Origin: Pseudomonadota bacterium
Lineage (GTDB): Bacteria; Pseudomonadota; Gammaproteobacteria; Pseudomonadales; Azotimanducaceae
Direction of reading: 5' to 3'
NCBI GenBank assembly: GCA_009936895.1
Contig: JAACDS010000071.1
Span: 1-10,849, forward strand
Length of the DNA: 10,849 bases
Position numbers and translations under genes: made by a program. The notes under the pieces are model-generated. The model was not told the origin of the DNA. It was given only the letters and a program-made list of their open reading frames with translations, and did no database searches. How positions within the stretch are numbered: the first letter of the stretch is position 1; each line of letters begins with the position of its first letter. Shown here in pieces: positions 4,563 through 10,849 of this stretch.

Positions 4563-7385
4563 TTGACACAATCCGCCGCAGGCCGTTTTCATAACATTCG
4601 TTCAGCAATTGCCCTTATCACACTAAGCATCGTCTGCGGGGTGAGCCAAGCTGAGACTATTTTTCAAGTGTCCATTGGCAGCTATACCCAACTGGACAAT
4701 GCGCGCCGAGCCTTAGAAACGGCTAACGCAAACCTTGGCGGTGGCCATCAAGTTCTCCGCGCAGAAACGCAGCAGGGCGCGGTTTATCGCGTGCTGTCCC
4801 GTCCCTATAGCAGCCGACAAGAAGCGCAACGCGCCGTGGTCGTCGCCAAAAACAACGACATCAACGGGGCTTGGATTGTCCGTTCACAGGGCGTTCAACC
4901 GAAACCCGAACAACCCTCGCCAAGGACGTCTCAGATCGCTCGAGACACCGCAGTTCAACGACCGATACCAACTCTCGCTCCGACCAATACCGTGGCATTG
5001 GATGGCACCAAGGGTGTACCGATGAGATTGGTAGGAGAACCTGCGTCCAATGCCTCTGAGAACGCCATCAGCATTCAGAAAACTACCGAAACAGACGCAG
5101 ACATTCAGATCGATGGCGAGCTCAACGAAGCCATCTGGAGCACGCTGCCAAACCTTGGGAAATTTGTGGTTCTGGAGCCGGACACCCTAGCCGACGTACC
5201 CCACGCTACGCACATCAAATTCGCCTACACCGACGAGGGTTTATACATTGGCGCAGACTTAGAACAGCCCAAGGACACGTTGATCAAGCGCCCCTCCGGT
5301 AGAGATGTATTCAGCGGATTGAACCGCGACAGCATCAATCTCACCCTAGACACCTCTGGGGAGGGCCTTTACGGATTCTGGTTTGGGATCAACCTAGGCG
5401 ATTCGCTTATGGACGGTACCGTGCTGCCCGAGTACCGATTCTCTAACGAATGGGATGGCCCTTGGCGCGGCGCATCCGTTGAGACTGACACCGGCTGGTC
5501 GGCAGAATTTTTTATTCCATGGAGCGCGATCTCCATGCCCAGTAGCGGGGACGTCCGCAACATGGGCGTCTACATGTCCCGCAAGGTAGCCTACCTAGAC
5601 GAGCGTTGGGGCTGGCCTGCTCTGCCCAGTACCCGACCAAAGTTTTTATCTGTTCTTCAGCCAATCGAATTGACCGGCATCGCGCCACGCCAGCAGTACA
5701 ACATCTACCCCTTCACCTCAGTCACCCAAGACAACATTGACGACGAAACACGTTATCAGGTCGGTGCTGATGTGTTCTGGCGACCCTCCAGCAACTTCCA
5801 GCTCAATGCCACGTTAAATCCAGACTTTGGCAACGTTGAATCGGATGACGCCGTCGTCAATCTCTCGGCTACCGAAACGTTTTTTCAGGAAAAACGGCTG
5901 TTCTTTGTTGAAGGTCAGGAAATTTTTGTGGCGTCCCCGCGGGCAGACACCCGCAGCAGCGGGGTAGGCAACACGGGCTTGCCGACCACATTGGTCAATA
6001 CGCGACGCATTGGGGGCCGCCCCCAAGCGCCGGTGCTGCAGGCCAACCAAAGCGTTTCAGACAGAGAAAGTGGCTTGCCCACGGACTTGCTCGGGGCCGC
6101 CAAAGCAACGGGGCAAATCGGTAGCTTCCGCTATGGCGTACTCACCGCTTTTGAAAACGACGTACGGCTACAGGCCACTGAAAATGGGCAAGAGGTTTAT
6201 CTAACCCAAGACGGCTCGGATTACGGCATCGCGCGTTTGCTCTACGAAAACAACAGCAACGGGTATCGTGCCATCGGGCTGCTGACGACAGCAGTACAGC
6301 ACTATGATCGGGACGCTTACGTCACTGGCTTGGACTGGCACCTTCTGACGAAAGACGGCAAGTTAAAGATGGACGGACAGGTGTTTCGTTCAGACCTCGA
6401 CGACCAAGACGTTGGCTACGGCGGCTTTTTGGATTTCGAATACACCTTTCGCCAAGGTGTAAGACAGCGGCTTGGCATCGAATACTTCGATGAGCGCGTC
6501 AACATCAACGATCTGGGATTTCAGGCGCGCAACAACTATCGACAAATTCGCAGTGCGCACACCCGGACCACATCGGATCTTAGCTGGGCTCGAAACAACC
6601 AATTCGATGTACGCGGTTTTCTTCAGCAAAACGGTGACGGTTTGTTCTCCCGGGGCGGTATTTCCTTCGCCAATCGCACAACCTTTAAAAATCTAACATC
6701 GGTCACTGCTCGCTTGGATCACTTCCTACCGCGCTACGACGACTTGAACAGTTTTGGCAATGGCGCCTTTCGTACTAGCGAAAGTACTTCAGTGGGTCTT
6801 AAATTCGAATCCAACACGACTCAGGCGCTGAGTTTCGTGTTGGGCACGGGCTATTTTGAGGAAGACCTGGGCGGCGACAGTTTCAAGTACGAAGCCTCAG
6901 TCAATTGGCGCCCCTTAGACGGTTTGAATCTGTCCGCGGGGCTGAGCTACTACGACCGAGACGGCTGGTTGCTGCACCAAGAAGGTCGCAACATGACCAC
7001 GTTCGTCGGTGATGGATTACAGCCAAACATCACCGCGGAATATTTCTTGAGCGCCAAGCAGCAATTCAAAATTTCCATGCAATGGATCGGCATCGAAGCC
7101 AATGAGGATGCGTTCTACCTGATCCCGGAAACTCCCGGTAATCTCATCCCTACCATCAAGCCCGAAGGCGCATCGGACTCCTTCGCGATTTCGGATATCG
7201 TTTTTCAGGCGCGTTACCGCTGGGAAATCGCGCCTTTGTCTGACTTGTACATTGTCTACGTCAAAGCGTCTGACATCGCCAGGCCCTTAGGCCAAGACAA
7301 TTTCAGCGACTTGCTCGACAGGGCATGGGCAGATCCCATCGCCGACCAACTGGTCGTTAAGATACGCTACCGATTTGGATCCTAA
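4563..7385 (+). CDS. SPOR + CBM9-like + DUF5916 outer-membrane barrel fusion protein
   Basis: From the TTG at 4563 the protein has 940 residues. Order of parts: signal peptide 1-30 (hydrophobic 15-27, cleavage after SQA); a SPOR-like domain at about 32-107, seen as FQVSIGSYTQLDNARRAL and the paired YRVLSRPYSSRQEAQRA ending NGAWIV; a Pro/Thr-rich linker to about 177; a CBM9/DOMON-like beta-sandwich opening with IQIDGELNEAIW (about 181-192) and running to about 375; then a DUF5916 region (PF19313) with the signature NPDFGNVESD (419-428) and FFQEKRLFFVEGQEIF (440-455). The remaining ~480 residues show alternating aromatic/polar strands and end in VVKIRYRFGS, as expected for an outer-membrane beta-barrel. 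The SPOR part would bind glycan-stripped peptidoglycan, and the CBM9-like part may bind sugar. The function of DUF5916 is not established. An in-frame ATG at 4368 lies inside the upstream gene and ahead of the promoter, and is rejected. Confidence 0.87.
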   Translation: MTQSAAGRFHNIRSAIALITLSIVCGVSQAETIFQVSIGSYTQLDNARRALETANANLGGGHQVLRAETQQGAVYRVLSRPYSSRQEAQRAVVVAKNNDINGAWIVRSQGVQPKPEQPSPRTSQIARDTAVQRPIPTLAPTNTVALDGTKGVPMRLVGEPASNASENAISIQKTTETDADIQIDGELNEAIWSTLPNLGKFVVLEPDTLADVPHATHIKFAYTDEGLYIGADLEQPKDTLIKRPSGRDVFSGLNRDSINLTLDTSGEGLYGFWFGINLGDSLMDGTVLPEYRFSNEWDGPWRGASVETDTGWSAEFFIPWSAISMPSSGDVRNMGVYMSRKVAYLDERWGWPALPSTRPKFLSVLQPIELTGIAPRQQYNIYPFTSVTQDNIDDETRYQVGADVFWRPSSNFQLNATLNPDFGNVESDDAVVNLSATETFFQEKRLFFVEGQEIFVASPRADTRSSGVGNTGLPTTLVNTRRIGGRPQAPVLQANQSVSDRESGLPTDLLGAAKATGQIGSFRYGVLTAFENDVRLQATENGQEVYLTQDGSDYGIARLLYENNSNGYRAIGLLTTAVQHYDRDAYVTGLDWHLLTKDGKLKMDGQVFRSDLDDQDVGYGGFLDFEYTFRQGVRQRLGIEYFDERVNINDLGFQARNNYRQIRSAHTRTTSDLSWARNNQFDVRGFLQQNGDGLFSRGGISFANRTTFKNLTSVTARLDHFLPRYDDLNSFGNGAFRTSESTSVGLKFESNTTQALSFVLGTGYFEEDLGGDSFKYEASVNWRPLDGLNLSAGLSYYDRDGWLLHQEGRNMTTFVGDGLQPNITAEYFLSAKQQFKISMQWIGIEANEDAFYLIPETPGNLIPTIKPEGASDSFAISDIVFQARYRWEIAPLSDLYIVYVKASDIARPLGQDNFSDLLDRAWADPIADQLVVKIRYRFGS

Positions 7386-7428
7386 TATCCGATACTTGGG
7401 TCCTAACTGCTCTTATAAGGTGTATCTC

Positions 7429-8583
7429 ATGCGTTTCACGTCTCTTTTGCTAACCCTGACATTGGCGATAGGCAGTCTATCGGTTCAGGCCAGCTATACG
7501 CTCGAAACCGTGGCAGACGATTTAAACTACCCCTGGTCCATTGCATTCTTGCCAGAGGGTGATTACCTGGTCGCCATGCGCAGCGGCGAGGTGCGGCGCA
7601 TTTCGGCGCAGGGCGTCATATCCCCCGCTCTTGAAGGTTTGCCTAATAGCTACGTGCTTAGCCAAGGCGGTTACTTCGATATCACCCTAGACCCGAATTT
7701 TGCGAACAATCAGCGCATTTATTTGTCCTTCGCCTACGGCACACCAGAACAGAACGGTACCCGCATCGTTTCAGGCAGGTTGAACGGCGATCGGGTAGAA
7801 AACGTCACGCCGATTTTTACGGTTGCGCCCCTCAAAGACACCGCCGTGCACTACGGCGGCAAGATGCTGTTTCTGCTCGACGGCACGCTGGTTATGACCA
7901 CGGGCGACGGCTTCGAGTATCGCGAGGCCGCTCAGGACACCTTCAACCTGATGGGAAAAATCATCCGCATCAACAGCGATGGCAGCATACCAGCCGACAA
8001 CCCCTATGCGAGCAATGGTTTGGGCAACGCAGCGGTTTGGTCTAACGGTCATCGCAATCCCCAAGGTCTGGTGCTGGACAAGGCCACAGGCCGCCTGTAC
8101 TCCCATGAGCATGGCGCCAAGGGAGGCGACGAACTCAACCTCGTCAAGCCAGACACCAATTACGGTTGGCCTGCGGTCACCAAGGGCGTCAACTATTCCG
8201 GCGCCTATGTGTCGCCACTGCGCAGTGCTCCCAGTATCGAAGAACCATTGACCTATTGGGACCCAAGTATTGGGGCCTCCGGGCTGGCCATTTACGACGG
8301 CGATGCATTTCCCAACTGGCAAGGCAAACTTTTTATTGGAGCCTTGGTTGATGAAGAGGTTCGCATGCTCACCCTCAGCGAAGGGAAAGTCACAGACGAA
8401 CAAGCGATGTTCAGCGAAATTGGCGCGCGTATCCGCGATGTACGCACCGGCCCAGACGGTATGCTGTATCTGCTCACCGATAGCGAGCAAGGCAAGGTGA
8501 TTCGGGTGGTCCCCACAAGCGATCCAGTGAATCAAGCGACCCTGAGCGCCGCAACGACAATCATGCAAGGACAGCAGCCATGA
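7429..8583 (+). CDS. PQQ-dependent aldose sugar dehydrogenase (GSDH family), periplasmic
   Basis: A 384-residue protein with a signal peptide at 1-21 (hydrophobic core, cleavage after VQA) and the six-bladed propeller motifs of the glucose/sorbosone dehydrogenase family (PF07995), similar in length to E. coli YliI/Asd. Marks seen are YPWSIAFLPEG (34-44), VHYGGKM with candidate catalytic His141 (usually HFGGR), GHRNPQGL (207-214), EHGAKGGDELN (227-237), NYGWP (244-248), WDPSIGASG (277-285) and RIRDVRTGPDGMLYLLTD (334-351). The reaction is oxidation of aldose sugars to lactones using PQQ; no PQQ synthesis genes are in the window. ATG 7429 has AAGGTG six bases upstream; an in-frame ATG at 7375 would lie inside the previous gene and ahead of the signal peptide. 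It has a 20-residue low-complexity tail, and its stop overlaps the next start (ATGA). Confidence 0.92.
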   Translation: MRFTSLLLTLTLAIGSLSVQASYTLETVADDLNYPWSIAFLPEGDYLVAMRSGEVRRISAQGVISPALEGLPNSYVLSQGGYFDITLDPNFANNQRIYLSFAYGTPEQNGTRIVSGRLNGDRVENVTPIFTVAPLKDTAVHYGGKMLFLLDGTLVMTTGDGFEYREAAQDTFNLMGKIIRINSDGSIPADNPYASNGLGNAAVWSNGHRNPQGLVLDKATGRLYSHEHGAKGGDELNLVKPDTNYGWPAVTKGVNYSGAYVSPLRSAPSIEEPLTYWDPSIGASGLAIYDGDAFPNWQGKLFIGALVDEEVRMLTLSEGKVTDEQAMFSEIGARIRDVRTGPDGMLYLLTDSEQGKVIRVVPTSDPVNQATLSAATTIMQGQQP

Positions 8584-9017
8584 TCAAAACAACCTACTCT
8601 TTTGTCGGCGCGGTGCTTGCTGCCTACACGCTTGGTGCCATTTTTGTCAGTCAGGGCAACATCGCCTCTGTGGTCGCCTTGGGTTTTGAGGTGAGCGGTG
8701 CGCAACGGCTTGATGCGGCTGTTCACGACCTCTTAAACATGACCGATATCTACCTGGCGCTGGTCACCGTAAGCCTGCTGATAGGCCTGCCAGCTGCCTT
8801 TGCTGTGGTCCGCAAAAAACCACACCTGCGCATGCTGGGTTATGTGCTCGCCGGGTTCGTCGCCATGGTGACCATGCCCGTTATTATGAAACTGGTCCTG
8901 GGCTTGTCTGGCATAGCCCCCACCCGCACCATTGTAGGATTGCTCGCCCAAGGCATTGCTGGTGGTGTGGGCGGATACCTGTTTTGCCGTCTCAGCGCAC
9001 CATCCGCAGACCGGTGA
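8580..9017 (+). CDS. Small four-helix inner-membrane protein of unknown function
   Basis: The 145 residues contain four likely membrane helices at about 6-24, 56-77, 84-108 and 118-138, with a short polar loop of about 30 residues after the first (27-55). No heme motif (CxxCH), no conserved cysteine pair and no transporter signature is visible; the only cysteine is C136. The start ATG overlaps the stop of the sugar dehydrogenase gene (ATGA) and has AAGGA (8567-8571) eight bases upstream, so translation is probably coupled to that gene. This tight link suggests a partner role, for instance membrane anchoring or electron passage from the dehydrogenase, but nothing in the sequence proves it. I do not recognise a named family. 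Confidence 0.78.
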   Translation: MIKTTYSFVGAVLAAYTLGAIFVSQGNIASVVALGFEVSGAQRLDAAVHDLLNMTDIYLALVTVSLLIGLPAAFAVVRKKPHLRMLGYVLAGFVAMVTMPVIMKLVLGLSGIAPTRTIVGLLAQGIAGGVGGYLFCRLSAPSADR

Positions 9018-9040
9018 ATTCAAACACGGCACGATGAGTA

Positions 9041-9928
9041 ATGCCCATGGAAAAAATTCTTAAGCATCCGCCCAAACTACTGAGCCAGGCCCAGCGAGAA
9101 CGCTATTTTCGTGATGGCTTCATCGGCGTTGATCGATTGGTTGGCCAAAACTGGCTCAGCAAACTTCAGACAGTGACAAAGGAGTTTATTGAGCAGAGCC
9201 GCCATATCCAGGGCAAGGACAAACGTTTCGATCTGGAGCCCAGCCACAGTGCCGCGGAGCCGCGCATTCGACGCCTGAACTCCCCCACCGACTTCCATGA
9301 CACGTATTGGGCGTTTGCCAGCCAGGGTCCCTTTGTGGATGTGGCCGAAGACCTGCTCGGACCCAATGTAAAATTTCACCATTCCAAACTGAATTTTAAG
9401 TGGAGCGGTGGCGGCGAAGAGGTGAAATGGCATCAAGACATTCAGTTCTGGCCGCATACAAACTATGAGGTTCTCACCCTTGGCGTGTATTTAGATGATG
9501 TCACAGACGATATGTCGCCCATGGGCGTGATTCCAAACAGCCACAATGGGCCACTGTATAACCTCTACGATGACAATGGTGAGTGGACTGGCGCTCTGAA
9601 CGACAGCGATATCGACAATCTCGACGTGGAAAGTGCCGTGTACTTGGGCGGCCCAGCCGGCTCGATCACGGCACACAACTGTCGCTGTGTGCATGGATCC
9701 GCGCCGAATCGAGCCGAGAAGCCGCGCCCGTTGTTGTTGTGCGCATACTCTGCTGCCCACGCCATTCCCATCACGAACCTAACCGCCCATGGCAAGTACG
9801 CCGAGGCCATCGTACGCGGTCAGCGCGCCAAGTGGGCCGAGTTCGATTCCCGACCGGTGCTGATGCCACCGGATTGGTCGAAGACCGGCCATAAGTCGAT
9901 CTTTGAGCATCAGCAGAGAGAGCAATAA
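9041..9928 (+). CDS. Phytanoyl-CoA dioxygenase (PhyH) family Fe(II)/2OG oxygenase
   Basis: The 295-residue cytosolic protein fits the PhyH family (PF05721), usual length about 270-310. The iron ligands are H131 and D133 in KWHQDIQFW and H218 in CVHGSAPNRAE; R229 (KPRPLLLCAYS) is the likely 2OG-binding arginine. The N-terminal LSQAQRERYFRDGFIGVDRLV and the block MSPMGVIPNSHNGPLY are also typical. The family hydroxylates diverse small molecules, not only phytanoyl-CoA, so the substrate is unknown. It lies 23 bases after the membrane-protein gene and ends at a terminator, making it the last gene of the run. The start could be ATG 9041 or ATG 9047; the weak GATGAG at 9033-9038 is better spaced for 9047, and the two differ by only two residues. 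Confidence 0.9.
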   Translation: MPMEKILKHPPKLLSQAQRERYFRDGFIGVDRLVGQNWLSKLQTVTKEFIEQSRHIQGKDKRFDLEPSHSAAEPRIRRLNSPTDFHDTYWAFASQGPFVDVAEDLLGPNVKFHHSKLNFKWSGGGEEVKWHQDIQFWPHTNYEVLTLGVYLDDVTDDMSPMGVIPNSHNGPLYNLYDDNGEWTGALNDSDIDNLDVESAVYLGGPAGSITAHNCRCVHGSAPNRAEKPRPLLLCAYSAAHAIPITNLTAHGKYAEAIVRGQRAKWAEFDSRPVLMPPDWSKTGHKSIFEHQQREQ

Positions 9929-9943
9929 CGACAAAGATCCTCA

Positions 9944-9974
9944 AAGAGGGCGACGCCAGCCCTCTTCCGTTTTT
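9944..9974 (+). terminator. Intrinsic transcription terminator
   Basis: AAGAGGGC (9944-9951) and GCCCTCTT (9959-9966) form an eight-bp perfect stem with a seven-base loop, followed by CCG and five T residues (9970-9974). It sits 15 bases after the PhyH stop and closes the rightward run. A-rich sequence on the other side is too poor for it to serve the converging gene. Confidence 0.88.
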
Positions 9975-9985
9975 CTTAGCCGAAT

Positions 9986-10849
9986 CTAGAGACCCAGCAC
10001 CCCTTTTGCCATCACATTGCGCTGAATCTCGTTTGAGCCGCCATAGATCGATGCCGCTCGACTGAAGTTCATATCCGCCACGGCGCTAACCGCATAGTCC
10101 GGTCCCGGCGCGGGTAGGTTACTTTCGCCGCGGATCAGTGATACCTCAAAAGGCAGGCTGTAATAGCCAATGGCCTCGACTCGCAATGCGTGCAGATTCT
10201 GCTCAACCTCAGAACCGATGATTTTCAGCATCGAAGCAGCATCACCGGGACTGCCGGTAGATTCCATAGAGGCAATGACTCTGGCTTCCTGAGCCGCTAA
10301 GGCACTCAACTGCACCTCTATTGCGGCCAAACGCATCATGAAATCTGACGACGCAGACAGGCTGTCGCCCCCACCGTCGGCTTCGGCATGGGCAATGTCT
10401 CTGAGGCGTCCAACCAAACGTTTGGACGCTGCCACATTTGCGATCCCCGCACGCTCGTTACCCAGCAAGAATTTAGCGTAGGTCCAACCCATGTTCTCTT
10501 CGCCGACCAAATTTTCCACTGGGACCATAACGTTTTCGAAAAACACCTGATTCAAGTGATGCATGCCGTCAATGGACACGATCGGCTTCACTTCCAGACC
10601 CGGGGTACTCATGTCGATAAGTAAGAAGCTGATGCCACGCTGAGCTTTCGCATCGGGGTCCGTGCGCACCAGGGCAAAAATCCAGTCGGCCTTATGTGCG
10701 TTGGTGGTCCAGATTTTCTGTCCGTTCACCACGTAGTGATCGCCATCGCGCACCGCACTGGTTTTCAGCGACGCCAAATCCGAACCGCTACCCGGCTCTG
10801 AATAGCCCTGACACCACCATGTGCTGCCATCAAGGATACTGGGCAGATG
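9986..10849 (-). CDS. Acyl-CoA dehydrogenase (5' truncated by the window)
   Basis: The frame runs without a stop to the right edge of the window, giving 287 residues of the central and C-terminal parts; the true start is outside. The visible N-terminal part holds the FAD/substrate-binding middle domain signature WCQGYSEPGSGSDLASLKT, then VVNGQKIWTTNAHKADW and GISFLLIDM, followed by the helical C-terminal domain ending FSRAASIYGGSNEIQRNVMAKGVLGL. The reaction is alpha,beta-dehydrogenation of an acyl-CoA with FAD, passing electrons to ETF. The position where medium-chain enzymes carry the catalytic Glu (YEG) is YGG here, as in several other acyl-CoA dehydrogenase subfamilies, so the catalytic base probably lies elsewhere. 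The TTG at 10777 is an internal leucine codon, not a start. The chain-length or steroid/terpenoid preference cannot be read. Confidence 0.93.
   Translation of the reverse strand, partial: HLPSILDGSTWWCQGYSEPGSGSDLASLKTSAVRDGDHYVVNGQKIWTTNAHKADWIFALVRTDPDAKAQRGISFLLIDMSTPGLEVKPIVSIDGMHHLNQVFFENVMVPVENLVGEENMGWTYAKFLLGNERAGIANVAASKRLVGRLRDIAHAEADGGGDSLSASSDFMMRLAAIEVQLSALAAQEARVIASMESTGSPGDAASMLKIIGSEVEQNLHALRVEAIGYYSLPFEVSLIRGESNLPAPGPDYAVSAVADMNFSRAASIYGGSNEIQRNVMAKGVLGL

Noticed and set aside
4036..4608. 190-codon open frame on the minus strand
   Set aside because: It is antisense to the Fe(II)/2OG oxygenase and crosses the promoter region; the sense frame holds all metal ligands.
7381..7428. 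Possible internal promoter before the sugar dehydrogenase (TTGGGT and TATAAG-like bases)
   Set aside because: The spacing between the two elements is about 11 bases, far from the usual 17.
7771..8568. 265-codon open frame on the minus strand
   Set aside because: It is fully antisense to the sugar dehydrogenase, whose motifs are intact throughout, and its peptide shows no domain or signal.

Overview
The window looks like chromosomal sequence of a free-living, probably marine, gammaproteobacterium. This is inferred from moderately GC-rich coding sequence by eye, Shine-Dalgarno-led genes including several TTG starts, Gram-negative exported proteins, an outer-membrane barrel of the DUF5916 type, a PQQ-type sugar dehydrogenase, and the mix of acyl-CoA dehydrogenase, glutathione transferase and Fe(II)/2-oxoglutarate oxygenases typical of oligotrophic marine heterotrophs. 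No rRNA, tRNA, CRISPR array, transposase, integrase or phage gene is visible, and no gene-free gap exceeds about 125 bases.

Layout. (1) Bases 1-381 (+) hold the end of a serine beta-lactamase/esterase-type hydrolase. (2) Bases 382-3572 (-) carry four genes, read from high to low coordinates: an exported protein of a recurrent but unnamed family (2493-3572), a small exported helical protein with an FTR1-like sequence patch (1689-2390), a glutathione S-transferase (982-1593) and a LysE/RhtB exporter (382-966). (3) A 121-base divergent gap separates this block from a rightward Fe(II)/2OG oxygenase (3694-4452). (4) Bases 4563-9928 (+) form a four-gene run that is probably one operon: a 940-aa SPOR + CBM9-like + DUF5916 barrel protein, a periplasmic PQQ-type aldose dehydrogenase, a four-helix membrane protein that overlaps it by ATGA, and a PhyH-family dioxygenase. 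The run is preceded by a near-consensus sigma70 promoter whose -35 lies in a perfect 10-bp inverted repeat, and it ends in a clear intrinsic terminator. (5) A converging, truncated acyl-CoA dehydrogenase (9986-10849, -) fills the right edge.

How the genes may work together (inference). The four-gene run would place a possibly glycan-binding envelope protein, a periplasmic sugar oxidase and a membrane protein next to a cytosolic oxygenase. That suggests handling of a sugar-containing or modified substrate at the cell envelope, but no substrate can be read from the sequence. The most unusual items are the SPOR-DUF5916 fusion and the palindrome-embedded promoter. Most other genes belong to familiar families; nothing here amounts to a clear defence or mobile system.
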